Positions 1 through 13,218 of a DNA stretch of 64,000 bases are shown in pieces. Origin of the DNA: Alteromonas macleodii ATCC 27126 (GTDB lineage Bacteria; Pseudomonadota; Gammaproteobacteria; Enterobacterales; Alteromonadaceae); NCBI RefSeq assembly GCF_000172635.2, contig NC_018632.1, positions 248,001 through 312,000 of the forward strand, given 5' to 3'. The position numbers and the translations under genes were made by a program. Position 1 is the first letter of the stretch; each line of letters opens with the position of its first letter. Below the pieces are notes generated by a model. That model did not search any database, was not told where the DNA came from, and saw nothing but the letters and a program-made list of their open reading frames with translations.

Positions 1-204
1 GTGACGGGCGATTACTCGCGCGGCGCAGCGGGATACTGGGTTGAAAATGGCATCATCCAATACCCAGTTCACGAGGTAACTATTGCTGGCAATCTGAAAG
101 ATATGTTTAAAGGCATTGTGGCAATTGGCGCTGAAAAAGATGTACGCGGCAGTGTACAGACCGGTTCGGTGCTTATTGACCAAATGAAGATAGCAGGCAG
201 CTAG
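1..204 (+). CDS. pmbA: TldE/PmbA metalloprotease subunit, C-terminal end (partial)
   Basis: Only the last 67 residues lie in the window; the gene runs off the left edge, and the GTG at position 1 is not its start. The [15 protein letters not shown] segment and the following EVTIAGNL stretch are typical of the C-terminal domain of the TldD/PmbA family. TldD and TldE together form a zinc-dependent cytoplasmic protease that acts on small modified peptides and the CcdA antitoxin in E. coli. The segment fits PmbA (TldE) better than TldD, but this rests on recall of the family. The stop codon overlaps the end of the convergent AraC-type gene by 4 bases, so there is no room for a terminator between them. 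Confidence 0.8.
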   Translation: MTGDYSRGAAGYWVENGIIQYPVHEVTIAGNLKDMFKGIVAIGAEKDVRGSVQTGSVLIDQMKIAGS

Positions 205-1055
205 TTTACGCGTTCTCGAAACGCTGAAGGAGACAGCCCGGTGGACTTCTTAAAGCGTTTCGAGAACGTAAATACATTTGCGTAGCCTACATAACTGGCG
301 ATATAAGATACGGGCCACTGCGTGCTTAGTAATAAGCTTTTGGCTCGTGTCATACGCAAATGGATAACGTGCTGTTTGGGGCTGCGCCCAAACACTTGTA
401 AGCACAGCCTATGAAGGTGAGGGGCAGAATAATGCGCTTTCTCACTTAAGCTCTCCATATCCCAATCAAACTGAAGCTGTTTTTCAACCGCTGAAAAGAG
501 GCTGTGTAGTCTGCTTACCTGGCGTCGTTCTTTCTCATCGTGAGTATGTACGTCACTCAAAGGCGCATCAATAATACGATACAGGTATCTAGACACGAGC
601 TGCATTGCCGCCCCTCGACTGTCCACATCGCGCTCTAAGTAAAGCAGCTCCATAGCGTGATGTAGACCCTCTAGCTTGGCATTATCTAACACCACAGCCT
701 CACTTTTACTGAATGATTTCCAGCGTTCGGAGTCTGCCAAGTTTACCCAAATTATATCCCATTGCTCACTGACTATTGTGACTTCAAAACTTTGCCCAGC
801 GGGTAAAATAATTAGCTGTCCTTCATCCAATTGCATCTCGCCTGACGGGACACGAAATTTTCCTTGTCCATGAATGCTGTAAAACAAGGTGTGGTTAGGA
901 GGCGAAACGCGACCTACCGTATAGTCACCTGATAAGTTAGAGCATCCTGCTAGTTCAATCTCCAGGTCGCTGATTTCAGGCGCGTTACTACTATCAATAA
1001 AGCGTTCAAAGCACTTAGGGCCTATGTCTACAATATCTCTAAAGCTAAGTTGCAT
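201..1055 (-). CDS. AraC-family transcriptional regulator, likely controls lacZ
   Basis: This 284-aa protein has an N-terminal cupin-like sensing half and a C-terminal AraC/XylS double helix-turn-helix from about residue 190. The second helix-turn-helix shows the family signature ([20 protein letters not shown], then GLSPSAFR). AraC proteins bind DNA as dimers and usually activate a neighbouring gene when they bind a sugar. It is divergent from the beta-galactosidase gene, with about 105 bp between the two starts, so regulation of that gene by galactoside is the natural inference. The cupin half shows no diagnostic ligand motif. Its 3' end overlaps the end of pmbA by 4 bases. Confidence 0.85.
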   Translation of the reverse strand: MQLSFRDIVDIGPKCFERFIDSSNAPEISDLEIELAGCSNLSGDYTVGRVSPPNHTLFYSIHGQGKFRVPSGEMQLDEGQLIILPAGQSFEVTIVSEQWDIIWVNLADSERWKSFSKSEAVVLDNAKLEGLHHAMELLYLERDVDSRGAAMQLVSRYLYRIIDAPLSDVHTHDEKERRQVSRLHSLFSAVEKQLQFDWDMESLSEKAHYSAPHLHRLCLQVFGRSPKQHVIHLRMTRAKSLLLSTQWPVSYIASYVGYANVFTFSKRFKKSTGLSPSAFRERVN

Positions 1056-1138
1056 AAATGTGGAATGATAGTTTTGGATAAATATATGAAAGATTAGAGC
1101 ATAAAGGATTTAATGAAAGTTAGCTATATTGCGCTTAA

Positions 1139-4279
<3,141 letters not shown>

Positions 4280-4377
4280 TCCTCAGTGTGAAGTCGATCA
4301 TTTAGCACTCGATATCTCAAATGACAATTCGCGGCATAGCTTAGTTATGCCGTCATTGGGATAAAGTGTTTACATAT

Positions 4378-4407
4378 AAAAAAGCCGCTACACAGTAGCG
4401 GCTTTTC
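4378..4407. terminator. Bidirectional Rho-independent terminator between lacZ and arcA
   Basis: A 10-bp perfect stem (4381-4390 with 4396-4405, core AGCCGCTA) with a 5-nt loop is flanked by A-tract and T-tract. It lies between two convergent genes, so it can end transcription of both. Confidence 0.85.
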
Positions 4408-4436
4408 ATTAATTCAAAACTCGTTCAGGCAAGGTC

Positions 4437-5144
4437 TTAGCCGTCAACCTGACCGCAGAAACGGTAACCTTCACCGTGAATGGTTACAATCAATTCTTCA
4501 TCTGAAGGATCTGATTCGAAGTGCTTACGAATACGACGAATCGTTACGTCAACCGTACGGTCATTCGGACGAAGTTCACGCCCCGTCATTTCCATGATTA
4601 GCTGCTCACGGGTAAGGATCTTACCTGGATTGCTTAGGAAAAGGTGAAGAGCGCGGAATTCACTGCGTGGTAGACGGAACTCTTTTCCGCTAGGCGAAAT
4701 CAATGAACGGCTATCACCGTCAAGCGTCCAACCATTGAAGCTTACACGGCTTGGTAAATCGTCGTCTTCTGAAGAGTTTGTAGTACGAGACAGTAAGTTG
4801 CGCGCGCGAATAGTCAATTCACGAGGGTTAAATGGCTTAGTCAGATAATCATCTGCACCAATTTCAAGACCTAGAATACGGTCAACGTCATTATCACGAC
4901 CCGTTAAGAAAATAAGGCCAACGTTTTTACGATCACGTACTTCACGTGCCAAGATAAGGCCATTTTTACCCGGCAGGTTAATGTCCATGATAACCAAATT
5001 GATAGCGTGATTCTCGAAGAAATCATGCATTTGATCACCGTTCTCGGCCTCAAACACATTATACCCTTCCGCTTCAAATAAACTCTTAAGCGTGGTACGG
5101 GTTACCACCTCATCTTCAACAATTAACACATTTGGCGTCTGCAT
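4437..5144 (-). CDS. arcA: Two-component response regulator ArcA
   Basis: This 235-aa OmpR-family regulator has a receiver domain with the acidic pocket at E10/D11, the phospho-acceptor D54 (VIMDINLPG) and K103-type lysine in TKPFNPREL. The C-terminal winged helix ends with the conserved [11 protein letters not shown] motif. Sequence and length agree closely with gammaproteobacterial ArcA, the regulator of the aerobic-anaerobic switch. Its usual kinase partner is ArcB, which is normally unlinked. The kinase gene immediately upstream on the same strand lacks the ArcB receiver and HPt domains. A terminator follows the gene at 4378-4407. Confidence 0.92.
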   Translation of the reverse strand: MQTPNVLIVEDEVVTRTTLKSLFEAEGYNVFEAENGDQMHDFFENHAINLVIMDINLPGKNGLILAREVRDRKNVGLIFLTGRDNDVDRILGLEIGADDYLTKPFNPRELTIRARNLLSRTTNSSEDDDLPSRVSFNGWTLDGDSRSLISPSGKEFRLPRSEFRALHLFLSNPGKILTREQLIMEMTGRELRPNDRTVDVTIRRIRKHFESDPSDEELIVTIHGEGYRFCGQVDG

Positions 5145-5298
5145 GGTGTTCTACACTCTTTCTAAAATACGATTTAAGCAACTAACTGGTTAAATTTTAA
5201 TATTCATGTACTTGATTGCAAGCAACTTGTGAATATTCTTACTGTTAAGGTATTGGGGTTAGCCAATAAAAATCAAGAAAAGTTCATACTTTATACAA

Positions 5299-6945
5299 CT
5301 ATTCTGACGTTTTCGCATTAACAACGGGGAAGATAATTACAAATTCTACGCCGTTGCCTTCCTCACTGGTAATCGATATTGAACCATTAAGGGCTTGCGT
5401 TACTAAGTTGTATACCAAGTGCATTCCCAATCCGGAACCACCTTGCCCACGCTTCGTAGTGACAAAGGGGTCAAATATCCGTTTGCGAATTTCTGGGGAA
5501 ATGCCTTTTCCGTTATCGGTATAAACAAGCTTGAGCTTATTGCTACTCACCATTTCGGCACGAATATCAATAGTGCCTTCATCCATGGTTTCAAACCCAT
5601 GAATAACCGAATTCATGATTAAATTAATCAAGATTTGATTTATTGGGCCAGCCTTCGTTTCAACGCTAAGGGTAGGGTCGCAATCTACGTTGATGTTGTG
5701 TTTTAATTTTTTGAGTCGAGGCTGCAATGACAATAGTATCTCATTAACTAGCTGTACAACGCAAAAACTTCGGCTAGATTCTGAGGTTTGATCTACAGCA
5801 ACCTGCTTAAAACTGCTAATAAGTTCGGCAGCTCTGTTCAAATTGCGGTAAATAATGTTGAGGTTTTCGTTACTTTCATCCAAAAAGCGTTTCATTGCAC
5901 TGGCTTTCAGCGTTTTATTTTCAAAGTCTTTTTGAATAACCGCTAACCTGTCTAACATCATTGTCGACGCAGTAACGCCTAAACCTATCGGAGTATTTAC
6001 CTCGTGCGCAACGCCCGCAACCATATCACCGAGCGAGGCCATTTTTTCATTCTGTACAATTTGACGCTGGAACTGATGTAGCTTTTCTAACGTTTGAATA
6101 AGTTCCTGGTTTGCATCCTTAAGGGCGATGGTTCGGTGACTTACCATATCTTCAAGGCTGGCATTGAGCTTTCTATGTTGCTCCTCCGCCTGTCGTTGCT
6201 TTTGCATATACTCTTGCATGCGAAACAGCATCACATTCACGGCGTCAGCCAAGATATCGAGTTCTCTAATGGTGGAGCCGCTGGCACGGGCTGAATAATC
6301 ACGTTGTCGTGAAGTACGCTGCAAGAAGTTAGCAATGTCTTCAACGGGGCCAGTTACAATACGCTGCATACGCACTGCAAAGTAAAAGCTAATAGCCAAT
6401 AGCGCCAAGGCTACTGCTAAATTAAGCCAAATCGACTTTCCAACAAGCTGGTTAAAATTCTCTGAGGAAATTCGTAAATATATCCAGCCTAACTGAATGT
6501 TCGTCTCAGTGTCGAAGACTTTTGCACTTAATTCAAGGTATTGCCCATTGTCGGCCAACTGAGGTGTCATAAACATGGACGCCAGTTGATTTTCCTTGCC
6601 TCCTAACAATAACTGGCCTTCCTTGTTATAAGAGGCGAAAATCTGGGGCTCTAGGTTACCGCTTTGCGCTTTATAAACGTGGGCATTTAAAACATGGTCG
6701 GCGGCAGCAAGGTTACTTAGGGCAAGTTCAATACGCTCTGGCGTTTCGTCATAAAGATACATAGCTGAACTGCTTGCGACCAACTTGGCTAACATGAGTG
6801 CGTTAGACTCAAGTTCATGACGATAGGTTTTAATTTGCGTGTAGACGGCAAGACTGGATAACACTGCAAGCGAAAACGTAGTAATTGACATTACCACCCA
6901 AATGAAAAGGCTTTTAATCGTAAGCTTGACTACTTTATCCGTCAT
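5299..6945 (-). CDS. Membrane sensor histidine kinase with HAMP domain
   Basis: This 548-aa protein has two membrane segments (about residues 12-36 and 170-192) enclosing a ~135-residue periplasmic sensor region. A HAMP domain and a coiled coil (residues 250-300) follow. The HisKA-type dimerisation helix carries H314 in GVAHEVNTPIG. The ATPase domain has the N box (LINLIMNSVIHGF), G1 box (DNGKGI) and G2 box (GQGGSGLGMHL). The H-box HEVNTP is of the class found in many orphan kinases. No receiver or HPt domain is present, so this is not ArcB. The cognate regulator is unknown; arcA lies 154 bp downstream on the same strand, but pairing is not implied by the sequence. Confidence 0.88.
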   Translation of the reverse strand: MTDKVVKLTIKSLFIWVVMSITTFSLAVLSSLAVYTQIKTYRHELESNALMLAKLVASSSAMYLYDETPERIELALSNLAAADHVLNAHVYKAQSGNLEPQIFASYNKEGQLLLGGKENQLASMFMTPQLADNGQYLELSAKVFDTETNIQLGWIYLRISSENFNQLVGKSIWLNLAVALALLAISFYFAVRMQRIVTGPVEDIANFLQRTSRQRDYSARASGSTIRELDILADAVNVMLFRMQEYMQKQRQAEEQHRKLNASLEDMVSHRTIALKDANQELIQTLEKLHQFQRQIVQNEKMASLGDMVAGVAHEVNTPIGLGVTASTMMLDRLAVIQKDFENKTLKASAMKRFLDESNENLNIIYRNLNRAAELISSFKQVAVDQTSESSRSFCVVQLVNEILLSLQPRLKKLKHNINVDCDPTLSVETKAGPINQILINLIMNSVIHGFETMDEGTIDIRAEMVSSNKLKLVYTDNGKGISPEIRKRIFDPFVTTKRGQGGSGLGMHLVYNLVTQALNGSISITSEEGNGVEFVIIFPVVNAKTSE

Positions 6946-7052
6946 ATCCGTTTTGCGTATTGTCCATTCGCGTCTTCCATATACTCATAGTGGCGCAAAA
7001 ATGCACAAAAAGGAAGACGCCCATAAACAATAATTAATGTACGCAAAGCCCT

Positions 7053-8477
7053 TTAGTTGAGGGTTGAAACGTATAGTTGCTGGTAATTCTTCGCCGCTGC
7101 TTCCCATGTGAATCGCGTTCGCATTCCACGTTGCTGCATCGCCCTGAATTTTCCGGCATCTTCGTAGAACGCCAGCAGAGCTCGACGAATGCAAGATAGT
7201 AGTGCATGTGGCGTAGGATCATCAAACACAAAACCCGTACCTTCACTATCGTTGCTGTAATCGATAACCGTGTCTTTGAGTCCGCCTACCGAACGTACGA
7301 TGGGAATGGTTCCATAAGCTAAGCTGTACATCTGGTTCAATCCGCACGGCTCAAACTGAGAAGGCATTAGGAAGAAATCAGCGCCGGCTTCTACCAAATG
7401 GGCATGTTCGGAACTAAACCCGTTTATAAACGCGAATTGGTCAGGGTGTTGTTGAGCGAATTCGCCAAGATCCATACACACTTTAGGGTCGCCCGTGCCC
7501 ACAATTGCCATTTGAACATTGTGCTTAATTAAATCGTCCAAAATGGGCAGTATGTAGCTAAAGCCTTTTTGTTCAGTCAGCCGGCACACCATTCCAATAA
7601 GCGGTACGTTGCCATTCTCAGGTAATCCCGACTTCTCCTGTAATGCTCGTTTACATGCGGTCTTTGGATGAAGATTCTCTACACTGTAATTCTCAGGTAG
7701 GAATGTATCTGTCTCAGGGTTCCACTGAGTGTAGTCACATCCGTTAAGAATACCGCTTAAGTCGGCTTGACGATTTACAAGCCGCTCGTGTAGGCCATGA
7801 CTACCCAGGTCAGTAAGTAACTCGCTCGCATAGTTAGGGCTTACGGTTGTCACTTTCGTGGCAAATTCAATCCCGCTTTGCAGCATATTGATGTAACCGC
7901 CGTGCACTTGCGCCAGAATGTTTGGATGATGGCGAAGAAAGGAAATGCTCTCAAGCTTATGCACGCCTTGAAAAGCCGCGTTATGAATAGTGAATATGGT
8001 TTTAGTACCATCAAAATACCCAGATTTGTCGTGGGTGAGTAAAAACGGAAGCATGGCCGCATGCCAGTCGTGACAGTGAATAATATCAGGCTTTTTATCG
8101 ATAGCTTTTAGCGTTTGTAGTACGGCGCCACTGAAAAAGCTAAAACGCTCACCATTGTCTTCATAGGCCTCAAATGCGTTGGCGTATAGCCCTTCACGCA
8201 TAAAGTATTCGGGCGAGTCTACAAAGTAAATAGGAATACCGTGCCATTGCATGTAGCGAATATCAAAATGGTACACCTGACCTTCAGTAAACAGGGTTTG
8301 TTGCTCGGTTACAGTTGGTAGGTTCAACTGTTCAGCCAGTACTTGGTAATAAGGCATAACAATGGTGATGCTTTCGCCCAAGGTATCTAGTGCGAGTGGG
8401 AGTGCTTTTCCAACGTCTGCAAGGCCGCCGGTTTTTACCAATTCTTCAACTTCTGAAATAGCAAATACAATATTCAC
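7053..8477 (-). CDS. glgA: Glycogen synthase (ADP-glucose type), GT5
   Basis: Translation from GTG at 8477 gives 474 aa, the usual length for GlgA. A GGGGA ribosome site lies just upstream of this GTG, and the protein then begins with the typical NIVFAISEVEELVKTGGL. The longer reading to 8510 adds 11 residues absent from the family. The KTGGL motif (K15) binds ADP-glucose, and the C-terminal PSQFEPCGLNQMYSLAYGT holds the catalytic E of the retaining GT-B fold. It extends alpha-1,4-glucan from ADP-glucose in the cytoplasm. No glgB, glgC or glgP is in the window, so the gene stands apart from the rest of the pathway. Confidence 0.93.
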   Translation of the reverse strand: MNIVFAISEVEELVKTGGLADVGKALPLALDTLGESITIVMPYYQVLAEQLNLPTVTEQQTLFTEGQVYHFDIRYMQWHGIPIYFVDSPEYFMREGLYANAFEAYEDNGERFSFFSGAVLQTLKAIDKKPDIIHCHDWHAAMLPFLLTHDKSGYFDGTKTIFTIHNAAFQGVHKLESISFLRHHPNILAQVHGGYINMLQSGIEFATKVTTVSPNYASELLTDLGSHGLHERLVNRQADLSGILNGCDYTQWNPETDTFLPENYSVENLHPKTACKRALQEKSGLPENGNVPLIGMVCRLTEQKGFSYILPILDDLIKHNVQMAIVGTGDPKVCMDLGEFAQQHPDQFAFINGFSSEHAHLVEAGADFFLMPSQFEPCGLNQMYSLAYGTIPIVRSVGGLKDTVIDYSNDSEGTGFVFDDPTPHALLSCIRRALLAFYEDAGKFRAMQQRGMRTRFTWEAAAKNYQQLYVSTLN

Positions 8478-8626
8478 AGGTGATCCCCCAGAGCGTAACG
8501 TGCAGTGCACTTGTAATGCTTAAATATAGTGTACGGAAAAAGCGCCGTATGCCATTGCGTGGAGTACGCAATGGCATGAGCAACAGGTAGAAAAGCTAAA
8601 TTAGCACAAGCTAATGGTTTTTTTAA

Positions 8627-9709
8627 TTACAAAGCCGCTTGATAAACAGAAAATTGCGACGTTTGTGCTGTGGTATAGACCGTTTGGAAGTGCTCAGCGA
8701 GTAAACCTGGGTAGGGTAAGAATCGGTTTGCCACCATCTGCATAGTGCCGCCGCGACTTAAGCTTGCTTTAGCGTCAGAGATAAAGCGCTTAGTGATGGT
8801 GTAGTCAGTTTTAATGCCAGTATGAAATGGCGGGTTGGTGACAATATGCTGTACTTTTTGAGTAAAACCGTGCAATCCATCCGCAGCATAGAGTGTTGCT
8901 GATAACCCATTGTCTGCTAGGGTGAGTGCACTACAGTAAACTGCAAGTGCGCTGACATCAGTAAGATGAAGCTTCAAATGCGGATACTTAAGCATTATAT
9001 AACTGGCAATCACGCCAGCGCCGCATGCGAAATCCAGAATTTCACCACTCAATGATGTTGAGAGTTTTTCTAGTAAAAGCTCAGTTCCCGCATCCAGTTC
9101 TTTGTAGCTGAATACGCCAGGCATAGAGGCCACTTGCCAAGCTGTGCCCTCAACGTGATAAGTATTCATATCGAGCCATGCATCCGGTTCAAAGGCAAGA
9201 TGTGGCTCTTCAACTAAAACGGTGATAAGACTGCAGTGGCGAGCAGAATCAACCTTTTGGGTTGGGCCGTATTGGTCCATCAACTTAGCAGCACTTTTTA
9301 TACCGCCCTTATTTTCACCCACCACGTGAATACGACCATTTTGGCCCACCATGCTGGCTGCCATTCGCAATAGCATCTGAAAATGGGTTTTTGCTTTGGG
9401 TAAGAAAATCATCACGTCAGTGTGAGATTTCTCTAGTGCAACGAAAGGCGTAAATATATGAGTATGATTTCCGACTTTTTGCGTCACCTCAAAACCTGTG
9501 CGCGTAATATCTCGGCTATCAAACGATACCGAGGGTACGACTCTTACGCACTCTGAAAAAATATCGAAATATTGGTGAATTACCGTGACTTCTTGCGATT
9601 TAAGACCGTCCAGAAAATACGCATCAGAAGGGTTGATAAATGCCCACTGACCTTCGTCGAAAAGCGCGATATTACGTTCTAACAGTTGGCTTTGAGGAGA
9701 TAAAATCAT
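8627..9709 (-). CDS. rsmC: 16S rRNA (guanine-1207-N2)-methyltransferase
   Basis: This 360-aa protein has the two-domain layout of RsmC. A degenerate N-terminal methyltransferase fold is followed by an active C-terminal one with the SAM-binding ILDFACGAGVIA and the catalytic VTNPPFHTG motif. It methylates G1207 in 16S rRNA during 30S assembly. Its ATG overlaps the trmB stop codon by one base in a TAATG arrangement, so the two genes are probably transcribed together and translationally coupled. The pairing joins two RNA methyltransferases in one unit. Confidence 0.9.
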   Translation of the reverse strand: MILSPQSQLLERNIALFDEGQWAFINPSDAYFLDGLKSQEVTVIHQYFDIFSECVRVVPSVSFDSRDITRTGFEVTQKVGNHTHIFTPFVALEKSHTDVMIFLPKAKTHFQMLLRMAASMVGQNGRIHVVGENKGGIKSAAKLMDQYGPTQKVDSARHCSLITVLVEEPHLAFEPDAWLDMNTYHVEGTAWQVASMPGVFSYKELDAGTELLLEKLSTSLSGEILDFACGAGVIASYIMLKYPHLKLHLTDVSALAVYCSALTLADNGLSATLYAADGLHGFTQKVQHIVTNPPFHTGIKTDYTITKRFISDAKASLSRGGTMQMVANRFLPYPGLLAEHFQTVYTTAQTSQFSVYQAAL

Positions 9710-10434
9710 TACTTAGTACGCTCGAAAATTAGATCCCAAACGCCATGACCTAATTTTTGGCCACGGGTTTCAAACTTGGTAATTGGGCGGTAGTCTGGAC
9801 GAGGTACATAGTCGCCGTCAGTTGCAGTATTGGTGTAACCGTCGGCATTGATCATAACGTCTAACATGTGCTCAGCATATTGCTCCCAATCTGTCGCCAT
9901 ATGAAAACAACCGCCAATAGCTAATTTGGTGCGAACCAGCTCAACAAATTCAGGCTGAACAATACGGCGTTTGTGGTGACGCTTCTTGTGCCAAGGGTCT
10001 GGGAAAAATAGCTGTAGACGAGACAACGAACCATCTGGGATCATATTTTTGAGCACTTCTACCGCATCATGGTCCATTACACGCAAGTTCTCGACGCCTT
10101 GTTCGCTTGCTTCAGCTAAGCATGCGCCAACGCCTGGACGGTGAACTTCAATGCCGATAAAGTCTTTCTCAGGTGCATTTGCGGCCATTTCAACCAATGA
10201 CTTGCCCATACCAAAGCCAATTTCTACAACAACAGGCGCACTTCGGCCAAAAATTTCTGACAACGATAACGGTGCTTCAGCGTAGTCAATGCCCTTGGTT
10301 GGCCAGTAATCTTCTAGCGCTTTTTCTTGTGCTTTAGTAAGTCTACCTTCGCGTTTCACGAAGCTTTTTACCTTGCTTACGTATACTCCAGCGGCTTCTG
10401 CTTCCGCCTGACTTTTGAATTGCCTCATTTGCAA
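9709..10434 (-). CDS. trmB: tRNA (guanine-46-N7)-methyltransferase
   Basis: This 241-aa protein shows the TrmB signature. The SAM-binding loop is [15 protein letters not shown], and the characteristic block [21 protein letters not shown] holds the RNA-binding and catalytic residues. It makes m7G46 in the variable loop of tRNA. The start may be the first Met or the Met two codons later; both fit. It is the first gene of the trmB-rsmC pair, with the rsmC start codon overlapping its stop. Confidence 0.93.
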   Translation of the reverse strand: MQMRQFKSQAEAEAAGVYVSKVKSFVKREGRLTKAQEKALEDYWPTKGIDYAEAPLSLSEIFGRSAPVVVEIGFGMGKSLVEMAANAPEKDFIGIEVHRPGVGACLAEASEQGVENLRVMDHDAVEVLKNMIPDGSLSRLQLFFPDPWHKKRHHKRRIVQPEFVELVRTKLAIGGCFHMATDWEQYAEHMLDVMINADGYTNTATDGDYVPRPDYRPITKFETRGQKLGHGVWDLIFERTK

Positions 10435-10519
10435 TGCCTTTCTTACCCAATTTTATGGTGGCGCATTATCCACTTACCCACGGCTTATGCAACGCTATCG
10501 TGGCAAAAATGCTGTAATT

Positions 10520-11224
10520 TTATACGCCAATTTGTTTCGCAATAATAGACGCTACGGCGTCAGTTTTCTCAAGTACTACCATATGCCCGGCGTCACTAAT
10601 GGTGTGGAACGTCGCTTTGGGTAGTACATTTTTTAGCTGCTTAATTGTTTCTGCTGGTGCAATGGCGTCTTGCTGGGCAGTAATAAACGTTACTGGCGCA
10701 TTGATCTTTGCGAGCGCTTTAACGGTACTTTCTCGTGGTGTGGTTGCTAGCGTGTGGTTAAGTAACGTTGTTTTACCTAAATCCTGCGCCATCGATTTTA
10801 CAACACCAGCCACGTTTTCATCCGCTAAGCGGGAAGGGTGGATAAATCGCGAAAGATAAGCGTCGTTGTCGGGCTTAAAGTTACCTTGCTTGAGCATAGT
10901 AGTAAGCTGCTTGCGCTTTGCAATTTCTTCTTTTGATAACCCTTCTGGGTTGTAACCGATTAAGGTTATCGAAGCAATATTGGCAGGATTGCGCTGTGCT
11001 ACTAATGCAGCTATAAACCCGCCCATCGAATAACCCACAAGGTGCACTTTTTCGTTATCAAGAATACGATCTTCACTTAATGCCAGCATTTCTTCTAGCG
11101 ATGCTGCCCATTGAAGCGGTACATAACGACGTTGTGCAATATTTAGTTCGCGCCAAAGCGGTAGAAATACGCGTTCGTCACAGAGCGTACCGGGAAAAAA
11201 TAAAACAGGGTGCTGCACAGACAC
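10520..11224 (-). CDS. Alpha/beta hydrolase fold protein
   Basis: This 234-aa protein has the alpha/beta hydrolase nucleophile elbow GYSMGGF, an oxyanion-type HLVGY lead-in, and a C-terminal catalytic His in SDAGHMVVLE. The acid residue is probably the Asp in TAQQDAIAP. The N-terminal FFPGTLCDERVF resembles small esterases of the MenH/BioH type. The substrate cannot be read from the sequence. No signal peptide is seen, so it is cytoplasmic. It lies divergent from mutY, with about 113 bp between the starts, and 85 bp from trmB. Confidence 0.75.
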   Translation of the reverse strand: MSVQHPVLFFPGTLCDERVFLPLWRELNIAQRRYVPLQWAASLEEMLALSEDRILDNEKVHLVGYSMGGFIAALVAQRNPANIASITLIGYNPEGLSKEEIAKRKQLTTMLKQGNFKPDNDAYLSRFIHPSRLADENVAGVVKSMAQDLGKTTLLNHTLATTPRESTVKALAKINAPVTFITAQQDAIAPAETIKQLKNVLPKATFHTISDAGHMVVLEKTDAVASIIAKQIGV

Positions 11225-11337
11225 GTGTGCTCCTTAACAATAAACTGGCTAGTTACATGCTACCATAGCGCGCTTTTTAATGAATGGTCGCTAAGTAGAA
11301 AACGACCTAGCGGTAGTAACTGCCCATACAGACGATT

Positions 11338-12405
11338 ATGACAGAACAACAATATACAGGTAGCTTTGCAGAGCGAGTACTCGCATGGTTTGATAAACAC
11401 GGGCGAAAGCATTTGCCTTGGCAACAAGACGTTACGCCTTATAAGGTGTGGGTGTCGGAAATAATGCTGCAGCAAACTCAAGTCACCACGGTAATTCCTT
11501 ACTTTAAACGCTTTATGGCGTCTTTTCCTACCGTGCACGACTTGGCTAAGGCATCTCAAGACGACGTGCTTCATCATTGGACTGGGCTTGGCTACTACGC
11601 AAGAGCAAGGAATCTTCACAAAGCTGCGAATATGCTGGTAGATAATTACAACGGCGAGTTTCCCTATACTCTGGAAGAAGTCATGGACTTGCCCGGCATA
11701 GGGCGCTCAACCGCAGGGGCGATACTTTCGCTATCTCGCAATATGCGCTTTCCTATTTTAGATGGCAATGTGAAGCGTGTGCTGGCGCGATACTATGCAA
11801 TTGGCGGGTGGCCGGGACAGAAAAAGGTAGAGAATCAGCTTTGGGAAGTGGCCGAGAAAAACACGCCCACCAATTCAGAAGGCGGACGTTGTGCCAACTA
11901 TACGCAGGTGATGATGGACTTGGGCGCGATGATCTGTACGCGAAGCAAGCCAAAGTGTGATGAGTGCCCGCTTCAAGCCGACTGTATTGCCTACGCCCAA
12001 GGCGCGCAAGCCGACTACCCGGGTAAGAAGCCGAAAAAGGCGCTACCGGAGAAATCCACCTATATGATGGTGGCACAGTTTAACAGCCAAGTGTATTTAG
12101 AGCAGCGTCCCTCAACAGGGCTGTGGGGTGGCCTATATGGTTTTATTGAGGTGTCTTCAATAGAAGAGGGGATTGAGCAGTTGGCCAAGCGAGGTATCAA
12201 TGTCGACGAAACCCGAACGCTTGAAGGTTTCCGTCATACCTTTAGCCATTTTCATTTAGATATCACCCCGGTAGTGGCCGTGGTAAACTCTGCTCCAACA
12301 AAGCGCGTAGCCGAAACGGCATTTCGTTGGTTTTCGTTGAACGAGCCTATTGAAGTTGGTTTAGCGGCACCTACAACCAAGATTATTCAGCAGTTAGTGC
12401 GTTAG
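11338..12405 (+). CDS. mutY: Adenine DNA glycosylase MutY
   Basis: This 355-aa enzyme removes adenine mispaired with 8-oxoguanine. The helix-hairpin-helix ([13 protein letters not shown]) is followed by the catalytic Asp in [10 protein letters not shown], and a catalytic Glu sits in [10 protein letters not shown]. The iron-sulfur loop has the exact C-x6-C-x2-C-x5-C spacing starting at [10 protein letters not shown]. The C-terminal third is the NUDT1-like domain that recognises 8-oxoG (WGGLYGF, then [11 protein letters not shown]). It is followed 59 bp later by yggX, an arrangement known in E. coli and many relatives, which suggests co-transcription and a joint role in oxidative damage defence. 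Confidence 0.96.
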   Translation: MTEQQYTGSFAERVLAWFDKHGRKHLPWQQDVTPYKVWVSEIMLQQTQVTTVIPYFKRFMASFPTVHDLAKASQDDVLHHWTGLGYYARARNLHKAANMLVDNYNGEFPYTLEEVMDLPGIGRSTAGAILSLSRNMRFPILDGNVKRVLARYYAIGGWPGQKKVENQLWEVAEKNTPTNSEGGRCANYTQVMMDLGAMICTRSKPKCDECPLQADCIAYAQGAQADYPGKKPKKALPEKSTYMMVAQFNSQVYLEQRPSTGLWGGLYGFIEVSSIEEGIEQLAKRGINVDETRTLEGFRHTFSHFHLDITPVVAVVNSAPTKRVAETAFRWFSLNEPIEVGLAAPTTKIIQQLVR

Positions 12406-12446
12406 GCCTTCTAAGCCCAACGTAATATTTATTGCTAAGCAGATAG

Positions 12447-12737
<291 letters not shown>

Positions 12738-12807
12738 GCAAAAAAGCCTTTTTTGAGCAAACAATGCGCAAACAGTAATAAAAGCGCAAAAAAAGCGAGA
12801 AAAACGG

Positions 12808-12836
12808 TTGACTTGTGAAGGCGAAAACCGTTTAAT
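12808..12836 (+). promoter_or_regulatory. Sigma-70 promoter for tRNA-Phe
   Basis: A TTGACT -35 box (12808-12813), a 17-bp spacer and a TTTAAT -10 box (12831-12836) end 52 bp before the tRNA. The following CGCACCC discriminator is GC-rich, as is common in stringently controlled stable RNA promoters. Confidence 0.75.
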
Positions 12837-12888
12837 ACGCACCCACAGCAGGACAGGCAGTAAACGCCTAGAACGCTAACAAGTTTCA

Positions 12889-12964
12889 GCCTCGATAGCT
12901 CAGTTGGTAGAGCAGCGGATTGAAAATCCGCGTGTCCCTGGTTCGATCCCGGGTCGAGGCACCA
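12889..12964 (+). tRNA. tRNA-Phe (anticodon GAA)
   Basis: The 76-nt sequence folds as a full cloverleaf. The acceptor stem GCCTCGA pairs with TCGAGGC, the anticodon loop is TTGAAAA with GAA anticodon, the T arm holds GTTCGATCC, and CCA is encoded at the 3' end. It matches the layout of E. coli tRNA-Phe. It has its own promoter upstream and a terminator 11 bp downstream. Confidence 0.97.
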
Positions 12965-12974
12965 CTTATAAAGA

Positions 12975-13006
12975 AGCCCTGATCAGAAATGGTCGGGGCT
13001 TTTTTG
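12975..13006 (+). terminator. Rho-independent terminator 1 after tRNA-Phe
   Basis: A 10-bp stem (AGCCCTGATC with GGTCGGGGCT, including G-U pairs) is followed by six T. It ends the tRNA-Phe transcript and starts the first downstream repeat unit. Confidence 0.85.
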
Positions 13007-13098
13007 ATTTCGGCGGTTGAAAACACACGCACACGCTAACGTGCCCCTGCGGCTGCGCCGCGCGTTGCAATCCCGGAGCGAGGCACCATTATTCAGAA

Positions 13099-13127
13099 AG
13101 CCCTGCATGAAAATGCAGGGCTTTTTT
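13099..13127 (+). terminator. Rho-independent terminator 2 in the tRNA-end repeat array
   Basis: A perfect 10-bp stem (AGCCCTGCAT with ATGCAGGGCT) with a 4-nt loop is followed by T6. It occupies the same place in its repeat unit as terminator 1 does. Confidence 0.85.
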
Positions 13128-13218
13128 GATCTCGGCGGTTGAAAAACACAGGCACACGCTAACGTGCCCCTGCGGCTGCGCCGCGCGTTGCAATCCCGGG
13201 TCGAAGCACCATCATTTA

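Larger units (their letters stand above)
12965..13211 (+). repeat. Tandem ~124-bp repeat, each copy ending in a degraded tRNA-Phe 3' end
   Basis: Two units (12965-13088 and 13089-13211) follow tRNA-Phe head to tail. Each unit opens with a terminator hairpin. It then carries a near-identical block with dyads (CACGCTAACGTG and GCGGCTGCGCCGC) and ends with a copy of the tRNA T-arm/acceptor end plus ACCA. These tRNA-like ends are 13064-13088 and 13187-13211, with a few changes each. A third terminator at 13219-13247 closes the array. The layout recalls the repeats after tyrT in E. coli, in which each unit carries a piece of the tRNA 3' end. No tRNA 5' half is present in either unit. Confidence 0.85.

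Noticed and set aside
5299..6945. Kinase beside arcA considered as ArcB
   Set aside because: It lacks the PAS, receiver and HPt domains of ArcB and has a large periplasmic loop instead.
13060..13211. The two tRNA-like ends considered as further tRNA genes
   Set aside because: Only the T-arm and acceptor 3' side are present; there is no D arm or anticodon arm and no 5' acceptor strand.
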